NCBI GenBank assembly: GCA_002748425.1
Contig: PDSJ01000031.1
Span: forward strand, 1-64,000
Length of the DNA: 64,000 bases
Direction of reading: 5' to 3'
DNA from: a candidate division KSB3 bacterium
GTDB lineage: Bacteria; Moduliflexota; Moduliflexia; Moduliflexales; Moduliflexaceae
Part shown: positions 34,875 to 43,940 of the stretch, one piece after another
Layout: every line of letters starts with the position of its first letter
How positions within the stretch are numbered: the first letter of the stretch is position 1
Position numbers and translations under genes: made by a program
The notes under the pieces: model-generated
The model's input: only the letters and a program-made list of their open reading frames with translations
What the model was told of the DNA's origin: nothing
Database searches by the model: none

Positions 34875-36413
34875 ATGAAGTCAGAGACATCACGAGCAGC
34901 TCGGGAAATTGCCGTACTCCATGAGATTAGCGGGATGATTGGATCATCCTTGAATTTTAGAACGTCTCTTCAGAAGACCTTTGAAGCGCTTGATTCAAAG
35001 CTGGGAATGACACATGGCATTTTCCGGCTGTTTCATCCGGCAACACATGAGATCACCATGGAAGTTGCATACGGGATGAGAGAAGACGCCAGACGCCAGA
35101 AGAGCTTTAAGCTGGGTGAAGCCATAAGCGGAAGGGTGGTTGACGAGGGCGTGCCGAAGATTATTCCCCGGATGGATGAAGATGCTTGTTCTCCGAATGT
35201 CCCCCCAGGAGCTGATGGCGCTGGCCGGGAAGAGATGGCTTTTATCTGCGTTCCAATCAAGCTGGGATCTGATACGATGGGAGCCATCAGTGTAGAGCGT
35301 CCTTTTGTGCAGGGATCGGACTATCCCGAAGATCTGCGATTTCTTTCGATTGTTGCCTCCATGCTGGCTCAGTCTGTGAAGTTGAAGAATATCATGGACG
35401 ATGAAGAGCATCTGTTGGTGGAAAATACGATTCTGAAGGATGAGTTAAAGGAAAAATACAATATTCACAATATGATCGGCAACAGCGGAGCAATGCAGTT
35501 GGTGTATGAGAATATCATCAAGGCTGCGCAGTCGAATGCGACGATTTTAATTCGGGGCGAAAGCGGTACCGGCAAGGAATTAGTGGCTCATGCGATTCAT
35601 TATAACAGCCCACGTTCGAAAAAGCCGTTTGTGAAAGTTAATTGTGGAGCGATTCCTGAAAATTTGATCGAATCGGAACTCTTTGGCTATGAAAAAGGCG
35701 CGTTTCCCGGTGCAACAGAGCGAAAAAAAGGTAAGTTTGAAAGCGCTGACGGCGGGACGATTTTCCTCGGTGAGATCGCTGAACTGTCTCTGGACATGCA
35801 GGTCAGGTTGCTGCGGGTTCTTCGGGAAAAAGAATTCGAACGCGTTGGCGGCATGAACACAATTCAAAGTAATGTGCGCATTCTGGCTGCGGCCAACCGG
35901 AATTTAGAGGATGAAATCAGTGATGGCCGTTTCAGAGCAGAACTTTACCATCGCCTGAATGGCTTCCCTATTTACATCCCTCCCCTGCGGGATCGAAAAA
36001 CAGACATTCTTCTGCTGGCCGAACATTTTCTGCACAAGTATGTTCAAGAGAACGGGAAGAATATTACACGCCTTTCAACGCTGGCGATCGACTTGCTGAA
36101 CTCTTACCATTGGCCGGGAAACGTACGGGAAGTGCAAAATTGTATGGAACGGGCCGTGTTGGTCTGTGATGCTGACACGATTCAATCGACTCACCTGCCG
36201 CCAACCTTGCAACGGGCGGATACAGTGAATTCCCGGGAAAACCTTTCTCTCGCTCATCAGGTGGAGCATTTTGAAAAAGAGTTGATCATCGATGCCCTGA
36301 AAAAATCGCGCGGCATCAAATCGAAAGCCGCAAAGCACCTGTCAACGACTGAAAGGATTCTCGGCTATAAGATGAAACAGTATCGCATTGACTATAAAGT
36401 CTTCCGTCGTTAA
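34875..36413 (+). CDS. NifA-like sigma-54 activator family protein with altered AAA+ motifs
   Basis: 512 residues. A GAF domain covers about 20-175, then the AAA+ domain (~195-430) with Walker A GESGTGKE (227-234), ending in a Fis-type helix-turn-helix (470-510, SKAAKHLSTTERILGYKMKQ). Two motifs depart from the family: the sigma-54-contacting loop GAFTGA is GAFPGA (275-280; Pro278 codon at 35706-35708), and Walker B, normally FLDEI, is FLGEI (Gly299 codon at 35769-35771). Both are single-base changes from the normal codons. The rest is intact, including the arginine-finger region FRAELYHRLN. It may bind DNA but fail to activate sigma-54. Confidence 0.9.
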   Translation: MKSETSRAAREIAVLHEISGMIGSSLNFRTSLQKTFEALDSKLGMTHGIFRLFHPATHEITMEVAYGMREDARRQKSFKLGEAISGRVVDEGVPKIIPRMDEDACSPNVPPGADGAGREEMAFICVPIKLGSDTMGAISVERPFVQGSDYPEDLRFLSIVASMLAQSVKLKNIMDDEEHLLVENTILKDELKEKYNIHNMIGNSGAMQLVYENIIKAAQSNATILIRGESGTGKELVAHAIHYNSPRSKKPFVKVNCGAIPENLIESELFGYEKGAFPGATERKKGKFESADGGTIFLGEIAELSLDMQVRLLRVLREKEFERVGGMNTIQSNVRILAAANRNLEDEISDGRFRAELYHRLNGFPIYIPPLRDRKTDILLLAEHFLHKYVQENGKNITRLSTLAIDLLNSYHWPGNVREVQNCMERAVLVCDADTIQSTHLPPTLQRADTVNSRENLSLAHQVEHFEKELIIDALKKSRGIKSKAAKHLSTTERILGYKMKQYRIDYKVFRR

Positions 36414-36494
36414 GAATTGGCGGCGCAGCCGATCCACGGGCTGTGCCGCAGTTCTTCAGCCCAAAACGCGCGCGCCGCTGTTGCGCTGAGTGGG

Positions 36495-37472
36495 TTATTC
36501 CACCCCTGTGAAGCTTTCAATGTATTGAGCTCTGATGTAGCTTTCGCTTTGGGGACTGTTGCGTTGATTCAACGTTCCCTGAAAATCTGTCAGCGAAGAA
36601 AAATGCTTTGTTTCCATCCACTTTTCCAGCCCTTCCAGAATCTGTTGAATTTTCTCCAGACCTTTTGCATAGAGCAGAGATGCAAACTGCACCGCCGAAG
36701 CGCCACCCAGGACGTATTTGATGACTTCGGTCTCGCTGCGAACGCCTCCACTGGCAGCCAGACTGATATGAAGGAGTCCGGAAAGCATGCCGATCCAGCG
36801 CAGGGAACGCCCAAAGCCAAGCGGATCGTTAAAGGACGGTTTGACCTTTATGCTGAGATCGCTCAGATTGATGTCCGGCTGGACGAATCGATTAAAAAGC
36901 ACTAAGCCATCGACGCCGGTCTCCTCCAGGCGGGTCGCAAAATTTCCGAAAGCCGTAAAAGAGGGAGATAGCTTGAGGGCCACCGGAATGCTGATCTGCG
37001 ATTTGACGGTTTTGACGATGTCCACATAGCTCTCTTCGATCTCTTGAGCAGTCTTTGAAAAGCTTGAGGGCATAATATAGACGTTCAATTCCAGGGCGTC
37101 AGCTCCGGCCTGCTCGATTTTTTGGGCATAATCGAGCCACCATTTGGAGGTATAGCAATTAATGCTGGCAATCACGGGAATATCGACCTCGTTTTTGACC
37201 TGCTCAATGGTGTCGGTATAGTTCTCCGAACCATAGCGCATATCGAGATCCGCCTGAAGATAGCCCATGACTTCAGGGTGCATGCCGATATCCTGTTCCA
37301 GGTCGGCTTCGGCCTGTCGGATTTGCTCTTCAAAAAGCGATTTCATCACAACTGCGCCGGCGCCAGCTTGTGCGCATGCCTTAATCTGATCGACGGTTTT
37401 CGTTAAACCGCAGCTGCCGGCGATAAGCGGATTCTTGAGAGTCAAGCCTAAGTAAGTCGTTGAAAGGTTCAT
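36495..37472 (-). CDS. Dihydroorotate dehydrogenase-like FMN protein
   Basis: 325 residues from the ATG at 37472 (MNLSTTYLGLTLKNPLIAGS, the usual start, behind AAAGGAC); a longer frame to 37526 overlaps the promoter -10. It is a TIM barrel with VIASINCYTSKWWLDYAQKI, ALELNVYIMPSS and ISLAASGGVRSETEVIKYVLGGASAVQ for FMN phosphate binding. Proteins like this are annotated as dihydroorotate dehydrogenase-like and often lie beside pyruvate-ferredoxin oxidoreductases; whether they act in pyrimidine synthesis is unclear. The conserved catalytic Cys or Ser of PyrD is not obvious (NCYTS is a candidate). No other pyrimidine gene is nearby. Confidence 0.85.
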   Translation of the reverse strand: MNLSTTYLGLTLKNPLIAGSCGLTKTVDQIKACAQAGAGAVVMKSLFEEQIRQAEADLEQDIGMHPEVMGYLQADLDMRYGSENYTDTIEQVKNEVDIPVIASINCYTSKWWLDYAQKIEQAGADALELNVYIMPSSFSKTAQEIEESYVDIVKTVKSQISIPVALKLSPSFTAFGNFATRLEETGVDGLVLFNRFVQPDINLSDLSIKVKPSFNDPLGFGRSLRWIGMLSGLLHISLAASGGVRSETEVIKYVLGGASAVQFASLLYAKGLEKIQQILEGLEKWMETKHFSSLTDFQGTLNQRNSPQSESYIRAQYIESFTGVE

Positions 37473-37526
37473 AGCTTTAGTCCTTTTTTCTGGGTGAAAT
37501 GAGGCTGATAAGGTCGACTTCTGCAT

Positions 37527-37555
37527 ATACTTTCACGCTGCAGGGCTACTGTCAA
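37527..37555 (-). promoter_or_regulatory. Candidate promoter of the dihydroorotate dehydrogenase-like gene
   Basis: On the minus strand TTGACA (37555-37550) is followed after 17 bases by AAGTAT (37532-37527). The -10 is only partly matched. The transcript would begin about 45 bases before the ATG at 37472. Confidence 0.4.
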
Positions 37556-37641
37556 TATTTTTTTCATATTTCTTGTCTGAGGCCAGCATAGACACAGAGC
37601 GCTTTTTTTCAACAGCCCGCGCAAACCACGTGCAGGACGTG

Positions 37642-40600
37642 TCATCGCAGGCAGATTCTGTTGCGCTGGAATTCACATGCTTCACAGGCCTTGGGATTTT
37701 CTGCAGCTTGTATGGTATCCAGAGAAATATTTCTCAGATGCTCTGCGAGACCTACTTCGACTGCTTGAAGGCTCTTTGGATCGAGCGCCAGATCTTCATA
37801 GCAGATGCCGGGATACGTGAAGAAGAGAATGCCATGCACTTGCCCGGCCTGCATCAGGCGGGAGACAGCCAGTGCGTAAATCTGCATCTGGAGAGCGTAA
37901 CCGTGCCGTTCAATTTCTGCCTCGATCTGCAGGTCCTCAATATGATTACTTTTATAATCCAAAACCGTCCAGACATGCCTGTCAGGATGGCGGAACAGAA
38001 CGTCAATTACGCCGGAAATGAGCGCTTGTCCGACGTTGAGCTGAAAAGGGTATTCCCGATATACTTTCGGTGAATCGGCAAGAAGGCGCCGAAGTCCGCT
38101 TGCCGCATAATGTTCACCGGCGCGTTCGATCGCCCGCTGTAATCGTCTGCGTTCTTCAGAACTGTGGGGAATTCCCTCGCTCTTCAACAGATCGTCAAGC
38201 TGAAGCGTCTGGCTGCCCCGATCAGTCTCAAAAACCTGTTGTTCAAACAGGTTATGGATAATCGTTCCGCGTTTTGCGCCATAATTGGGCGCGGCTTCCG
38301 CTTCTCCTGCGGGCGGCGTAATCTGTCGCAGTAAACGACCTTTCAGTCCAAGAATCTCCTGGTAATAATATTTCCGGGGGCATTGATACAACAGATGCAC
38401 GCTTGACGGACTTACGTGAAACAGCTCGTTTTCGGGTCCGCCAAGGGGGCGAAGGTTGCGGTGCATTTGTGCGAGGAGCGCTGGATTCTGCAGGATTCTT
38501 CCGGGCGTGTCTTCGGAATGATGCGGCACTGCTGGTGAACTGTCTTCACGTCTTATGTGCTTGAGCGGCGAGTCAGAGGCGATCGGCAGATCCAGACGAA
38601 GCGGAATGTCCAGTGTCGCCATATCGCTTTCCTCACTTTCCGGGTGAATCCGAAGGGTGAGTTCCTCGTGAAGGATATGGTCCCTGATTCCGAAAATACG
38701 CTCGAACCAGGCCAGCCAGGAGGCCGCGCTTATTGTAAAGCCGCCGTCTTTTTTCTTGTGTAATGTCCCGGATAAAATCAGTGCATCGGCAGCGCGTGTG
38801 CAGGCGACATAGAGCAGACGTTTCATCTCGGCGTTGGTTTTTTCTCTGTTCAGGTCTTTCAGATATTTTCGCAAAAAGCTGCTCTGAGCGGCATAATTCT
38901 CATCTGGGTTCAGCCCGTTGATCCCTGCGGAGACAGCGCTTAATCCGTTGTGACGACAGTGTGTTGGAAGCGCATCGAGATAGATCGAATCGCTTTCGCC
39001 ATAGTTGAACTTCCGATCGATTTCCGGCACAAATACGATCGGAAACTCCAGGCCCTTAGAAGCATGAATCGTCATCAATTGTACCGCATTCATTCCCTCT
39101 GTAGACAATTGAGCCTCTCCTTCATGCTCTCCGGTGCTGATAAGCTCTTCGAAAAAGTTCACCAAATCCGTCAGCGACTGGAAGCCCTCGCTTTCGAATG
39201 TTTGCGCGATATTCAGCAGCTTTTCAATATTGTGCAGGCGTTGTGCGGCTCGTTCACTGCCGCTCAGAACCCCGTATAATCCACTCTCATCGAGGATGCG
39301 TCGCAGCAAATGCGTGATCGGGATTCTCCCCGCCAGCCGCATCCACACGGAGAGCTGCTGGCAGCTCTGGCTGAACAGTGACGGATCGAGTTCTGCGGGA
39401 ATCACATCCGGTGTTCGAGCGTGATGCTGCAAGCGTTCCCACAAGCTCCAGCGCTCAGGGGGCTCCGCAGCAATAATTCCGGTTGAGACATAGAAAAGCT
39501 GATCATCGGAAAAGCTGAACAGTGGTGAACGCAGAACTCCGGCCAGGGCGATATCCTGACGGGAGTCTGCCAGAAAGCACAGCAGGTTGGTCAGATCGTA
39601 AATTTCCTGCTGTTCGTAAAATCCGATTCCGCCGCTTAGCACAAAGGGAATGTCATAACGGCGCAGCGCGTCTTCAATGTCTTTGAGACGGGTTCGGGTG
39701 CGCAGCAAGATTGCGATGTCGCTGAATGCCCAGCGCGGCCTTGCTTCTTCGTCTTCTTCAGAGCAATCTGTTTCTTTCATAAATTCCAGAATCCGTCGCG
39801 CGATCTGCTCGGCCTCCCCCGCTTCATCTGTGTGATCTTGCGTGACCAGAAGAAATTCCACCGGCTCCTTAACCGCCGCCCGCCCCTGATGGCCGGAAGA
39901 TGCACCTGGACTCCGCAGACTACGCATCTCTTGATGGACAACCTCAAAAGGACGTTCAGGATCGCGTTCTTTCTCGAAAATCTGCGCAAACAGGCTGTTG
40001 AAAAAGAAGATCAACTCTTTGCCGGAGCGGAAGTTTTCCGCCATGATCAACTCGCCACGTTTCTGTCTGTCGCGCTGCTCCGGCGGGTCTCCAAGCTCCG
40101 GGAGCTTGAGCGCCCTCGCTTCCGCTCCATGTTCGATGTTTGCCGCTTGCAGTGTGTTCCTGACTTCAGAAAACACAGCGACATCTGCTCCCCTGAATGT
40201 GTAAATTGACTGCTTTTCATCGCCAACAATACAGAAGCGATCTTGTTCAAGACGCCCCCCGGTTTGGCCGAAGCCGCTGATAATCTCCCACTGCAGGCTG
40301 TTGGTATCCTGAAACTCGTCAACCATGAGATAATCGAAGCGTCCGGCTAAAAGCGGCTGTATTTCGGGATGGGTTGTGAGCCTGAGAGCGGCTTCCTGCA
40401 AATCATCGAAATCCAGAAGGCGGCGTAAACGCTTTTCCTGGGCGTAGCGGCGTTCGGAGGCGACGAGCAGACGGGCCAGCGCCTGTTGAATCTGAAAACT
40501 GCTCTGCTCCAGGGCATCATGAATGTCATATTGCGGGACAGCCTGATCGTAAAGCGTTTTCATGGTCGAGAAAATCCCGCTGAGTGTTTCCTTGCGATTC

Positions 40601-41445
40601 TCTTCCTTCCAGGCTTTGTTGACGCCGCGCATCGACAGATTCTCCCGCAGTCTGCCCAGAATGCGAAGATCTCGCTCAGGATCACGCGGCTGATTCAAGT
40701 CAGCAGCAAGTTCGAGGACAACGTGGCAGCGTTCGCTGAGTGTGCCTGTGTCCCCGGGTGGAATCAGGCCGGGGATCCGCGCAATACAATCCTGCCATTT
40801 CCGATCCTGAAGGAGCCTGGCGATCTTTCGATCCTGAAGCTGCGCGTTGAATTCGTGCAGCGCATTAAGATAGTCCGGGAAATGGCTTTGAAGGATACCT
40901 GCGCTCCAGAGGCGGCTTTTCTCGCGAAAGTCCAGAAGCTGTCGCAGAATTTTCCGAATTTGAAGCGGAGTCCAGAGCTGGGCCGTCAGACGCATATCTC
41001 TGTCATGTGAAGCGGCGCGGTCCTGAATAAGCTCGTCCAGCAATCGATGTATCAGACTATGGCGATTTGCTTCATCAAGGACTGAGAAGTTCGGATCCAC
41101 TCCGGCCTCTATCGGGAATTCCCGCAGCAAACGCCGGCAAAAGCCGTGAATCGTGGAAATGTATGCCAGCGGCAGTTGTTCCAGGACCGTTTCCCAGCGC
41201 TGCAGATCGCCAAGCCCGCCTTCAAGTTTCTGAAAGATGTCTTTACGAATCCGCTGGAGCATTTCCCCGGCAGCTTTTTCGGTAAACGTGATTGCCGCGA
41301 CACGGCGAATCTGATAATTATTTTGTTCCAGACACCAGAGGTAGCGCCTGACCAAGACGCTGGTTTTGCCTGAACCGGCCCCGGCTGTGACGGCGATATT
41401 GCGGGAAATGTCACACGCGAGCTTTTGCGAATCGGTAAATTTCAT
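37642..41445 (-). CDS. addA: AddA-like helicase-nuclease
   Basis: 1267 residues. The UvrD-type helicase has Walker A AGAGSGKT (21-28), motif AAITFTEKAAGEM, Walker B VDEFQDTNSLQW, GDEKQSIYTFRGADV and LMTIHASKGLEFPIVFVPE. The C-terminal PD-(D/E)XK nuclease has ISGVIDVLFR, WTVLDYKSN and ALQMQIYALAVS. A Cys in YQCPRKYYY and a terminal CEACEFQRNRIC give a four-cysteine iron-sulfur pattern, which in classical AddAB is found only on AddB. It would resect double-strand breaks for recombination, partnered by the AddB-like protein at 54020. No other recombination gene adjoins it. Confidence 0.92.
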   Translation of the reverse strand: MKFTDSQKLACDISRNIAVTAGAGSGKTSVLVRRYLWCLEQNNYQIRRVAAITFTEKAAGEMLQRIRKDIFQKLEGGLGDLQRWETVLEQLPLAYISTIHGFCRRLLREFPIEAGVDPNFSVLDEANRHSLIHRLLDELIQDRAASHDRDMRLTAQLWTPLQIRKILRQLLDFREKSRLWSAGILQSHFPDYLNALHEFNAQLQDRKIARLLQDRKWQDCIARIPGLIPPGDTGTLSERCHVVLELAADLNQPRDPERDLRILGRLRENLSMRGVNKAWKEENRKETLSGIFSTMKTLYDQAVPQYDIHDALEQSSFQIQQALARLLVASERRYAQEKRLRRLLDFDDLQEAALRLTTHPEIQPLLAGRFDYLMVDEFQDTNSLQWEIISGFGQTGGRLEQDRFCIVGDEKQSIYTFRGADVAVFSEVRNTLQAANIEHGAEARALKLPELGDPPEQRDRQKRGELIMAENFRSGKELIFFFNSLFAQIFEKERDPERPFEVVHQEMRSLRSPGASSGHQGRAAVKEPVEFLLVTQDHTDEAGEAEQIARRILEFMKETDCSEEDEEARPRWAFSDIAILLRTRTRLKDIEDALRRYDIPFVLSGGIGFYEQQEIYDLTNLLCFLADSRQDIALAGVLRSPLFSFSDDQLFYVSTGIIAAEPPERWSLWERLQHHARTPDVIPAELDPSLFSQSCQQLSVWMRLAGRIPITHLLRRILDESGLYGVLSGSERAAQRLHNIEKLLNIAQTFESEGFQSLTDLVNFFEELISTGEHEGEAQLSTEGMNAVQLMTIHASKGLEFPIVFVPEIDRKFNYGESDSIYLDALPTHCRHNGLSAVSAGINGLNPDENYAAQSSFLRKYLKDLNREKTNAEMKRLLYVACTRAADALILSGTLHKKKDGGFTISAASWLAWFERIFGIRDHILHEELTLRIHPESEESDMATLDIPLRLDLPIASDSPLKHIRREDSSPAVPHHSEDTPGRILQNPALLAQMHRNLRPLGGPENELFHVSPSSVHLLYQCPRKYYYQEILGLKGRLLRQITPPAGEAEAAPNYGAKRGTIIHNLFEQQVFETDRGSQTLQLDDLLKSEGIPHSSEERRRLQRAIERAGEHYAASGLRRLLADSPKVYREYPFQLNVGQALISGVIDVLFRHPDRHVWTVLDYKSNHIEDLQIEAEIERHGYALQMQIYALAVSRLMQAGQVHGILFFTYPGICYEDLALDPKSLQAVEVGLAEHLRNISLDTIQAAENPKACEACEFQRNRICLR

Positions 41446-41779
41446 AGGATCAAGCTGTTATTTCTCGGGTCTCTTTTGAGCTGCGGTCAGCTGCGTAACG
41501 AGCCATAGCACATGCATCCCGAAATATCGCAAGAAAAATTCTTTGCCGTATTTCAGAAACGTTGAAGGCTGCTGTTGAGAGCATCAACCAGCGTGGAATG
41601 TGATGCGACGATAGCGTGAAGCTGTCCTGTATACCGGCTTTTTTTCCGAATCTCAAAAAATACTTGACAGCAGGACATCCTTATAACCTTACCTTACATA
41701 GATTATCACAGAAGCTGTTCAACGAACGTGCTGAAAGGGTTGTTTTACAGAGACGGAGAAGAATAAGGACGCGAAAACT
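41446..41779. other. Divergent gap between addA and cdsA
   Basis: 334 bp between divergent genes, so both promoters should be here. A perfect TTGACA lies at 41664-41669 on the plus strand, but no good -10 is at the right spacing (CCTTAC at 17 bases; TATAAC is only 12 bases away). No gene or RNA was recognised. Confidence 0.45.
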
Positions 41780-42592
41780 GTGCATCGGACACGAGTCATT
41801 ACAAGCATTATCGGTGTGACAACGCTGCTGATCGTCATCGGGCTGGGCAATCTTCCTGTATTTGGTCTTGTGATTGCGGCAGCGTCCATTATTGGCTTGC
41901 AGGAATTTTATGCCTTTGTGGAGGCGCAAAAGCTGCCGGTGTTTACACTGCCGGGACTCTTCATTGGAGGAGTGTTCTCTCTTCACTGCCTTGTGGTGAC
42001 AGTCTTTGAAAAAAACGATTTGACCGGCTTTACGTTCACGCTGGTTCTCATCTCCCTCTTCTTGTATGCGCTCGCGGACACAGGAACGCTGGCGCAACGT
42101 CTTCCCGCCCTGGCGGCAATGTTCTTCGGCATAATGTATGTGTGCTGGCTTTTCGGTCATCTGATCTTTTTGCGCGGGCTGCCGCATGGAAAGCAGTTCA
42201 TCTTCTACCTCTTATTGGTTGTCTGGTCAGGCGATACCGGAGCCTATTATGCTGGAAAAGCTTTTGGCAGGCATAAGCTGTCGCCGCTCATCAGCCCTGG
42301 GAAAACTCTTGAAGGAGCTCTCGGCGGCACGATCGCCAGTGTGCTCGCGTCCTGTATCGCCAAGGTGACGTTTTTTTCAAAATTGAGCATTGTCGACTGT
42401 GTGCTTCTGGGGCTTTCTATGTCGATTATTGCCCAGCTCGGTGATCTTTGTGAGTCACTGTTAAAACGAAGTGCGAACGTGAAAGACTCCGGCACGATCG
42501 TACCCGGGCACGGCGGCATTTTGGACCGTATGGACGGGGTGATGTTTGCTGCGCCGCTGCTCTATTATTACGCAATTGTGTTTGTGATCTGA
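41780..42592 (+). CDS. cdsA: Phosphatidate cytidylyltransferase
   Basis: 270 residues from a GTG start, with about seven membrane segments. The CDP-diglyceride synthetase signature is near the end: SLLKRSANVKDSGTIVPGHG then GILDRMDG. The active site also includes WSGDTGAYYAGKAFGRHKL and SPGKTLEGALGG. It makes CDP-diacylglycerol for phospholipid synthesis in the inner membrane. uppS and frr, which often precede it, are absent; dxr and rseP follow in the usual order. Confidence 0.95.
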   Translation: MHRTRVITSIIGVTTLLIVIGLGNLPVFGLVIAAASIIGLQEFYAFVEAQKLPVFTLPGLFIGGVFSLHCLVVTVFEKNDLTGFTFTLVLISLFLYALADTGTLAQRLPALAAMFFGIMYVCWLFGHLIFLRGLPHGKQFIFYLLLVVWSGDTGAYYAGKAFGRHKLSPLISPGKTLEGALGGTIASVLASCIAKVTFFSKLSIVDCVLLGLSMSIIAQLGDLCESLLKRSANVKDSGTIVPGHGGILDRMDGVMFAAPLLYYYAIVFVI

Positions 42593-42622
42593 AGACGGCA
42601 TGAATGTGGATTTTACTGCGTT

Positions 42623-43786
42623 ATGGTGAAAAAAACTCTTTCAATTTTAGGAGCTTCCGGCTCGATCGGTTTGAGCGCCTTGAATGTTATCGAACAGTTT
42701 CCGGAACGCTTTACGGTGATCGGGCTGGCGGTTCAACGGAATATAGAGCGTCTGGAAGAACAGATTCGTCATGTTCATCCCAGGATTGTGTCGGTCGCTG
42801 ATGACGTTGCGTGCAAACACTTACGCTCCCGCTGTGCTGATCTCGATCTTGAGATTGTGAGCGGTGAGAGTGGAGCTGTTCGCGTTGCAACCCATCCTGA
42901 TGTCGAGCAGGTGATTTCAGCGATTAGCGGCTGTGCCGGTCTGGTGCCGACCTATGAAGCAGTTCTGGCCGGGAAAGAGATCGCGTTGGCGAACAAAGAA
43001 ACGCTGGTGGCGGCCGGTGAGTTAATCATGGCGGAAGTCCAAGAACGTAAGATTGCTCTGGTCCCTGTGGACAGCGAGCATAACGCGATCTTTCAGTCGC
43101 TCCAGGGGCATCGCCGCCGGGATGTGCAGAAGATTTTGCTGACCTGCTCCGGCGGTCCCTTTCGGCAGCATACGGTTGAAGAATTCAAAACCGTGACGCG
43201 GGCGGATGCTCTGAAGCATCCAAACTGGGAGATGGGGCAAAAGATTACGATCGATTCCGCAACGTTGATGAACAAGGGCCTGGAGGTTCTTGAAGCGCAT
43301 TGGCTGTTCGGGGTTGATCTTTCCGATATTCAGGTCGTTGTTCATCCCCAAAGCGTTATTCATTCTATGGTGGAATATTGCGATGGCTCGCTTATCGCCC
43401 AATTAGGTGTTCCCGATATGCGGATCCCGATTGCGTACGCGATGGCCTATCCTGAACGGCTGCAGCTGAATGTCGAACGCCTAGACGTGGCACGTGTCGG
43501 TGAATTTACGTTTGAAGAACCGGACTTCGAGCGTTTTCCCTGTCTACGCTATGCCTATGAGGCTGGACGGATCGGCGGTACAATGCCGGCAGTTCTGAAC
43601 GCCGCCAACGAAATCGCTGTTGAAGCATTTTTGCAGGAGCGTATAGCGTTCCCGGACATCCCGCGCATTGTTGAGACAGTGATGGAGGCCCATGCTTCCC
43701 GGCAACTCGATTCTCTCGACACCGCCATTGACGCTGATCGCTGGGCCCGCGAACAGGCTCGACACAGAATCGCGCAAAAAAAGTAA
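42623..43786 (+). CDS. dxr: 1-deoxy-D-xylulose 5-phosphate reductoisomerase
   Basis: 387 residues. NADPH-binding motif LGASGSIGLSALNVIEQF at the start, LANKETLVAAGELIM, PVDSEHNAIFQSLQG with the metal ligands, and the substrate loop HPNWEMGQKITIDSATLMNK are all present. It converts DXP to MEP, the committed step of the MEP isoprenoid pathway. IspG, a later enzyme of the same pathway, is two genes downstream. Confidence 0.96.
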   Translation: MVKKTLSILGASGSIGLSALNVIEQFPERFTVIGLAVQRNIERLEEQIRHVHPRIVSVADDVACKHLRSRCADLDLEIVSGESGAVRVATHPDVEQVISAISGCAGLVPTYEAVLAGKEIALANKETLVAAGELIMAEVQERKIALVPVDSEHNAIFQSLQGHRRRDVQKILLTCSGGPFRQHTVEEFKTVTRADALKHPNWEMGQKITIDSATLMNKGLEVLEAHWLFGVDLSDIQVVVHPQSVIHSMVEYCDGSLIAQLGVPDMRIPIAYAMAYPERLQLNVERLDVARVGEFTFEEPDFERFPCLRYAYEAGRIGGTMPAVLNAANEIAVEAFLQERIAFPDIPRIVETVMEAHASRQLDSLDTAIDADRWAREQARHRIAQKK

Positions 43787-43940
43787 AATTTCTAGTTGCG
43801 AAACCCCCGAGAGAATACTAACCTACAGGGGGAGAACACGACTGCTATATTATTGACATGAAGAAGAACCGGATCGTTTCCGCGTGAACAGTCTGCCGCA
43901 GTGCAGGCTTTTCACGCAGATATGCGAAGGAGAGGCAAGT

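Noticed and set aside
41664..41692. cdsA promoter from a perfect TTGACA
   Set aside because: No acceptable -10 at 16-18 bases; kept only as a note in the gap entry.
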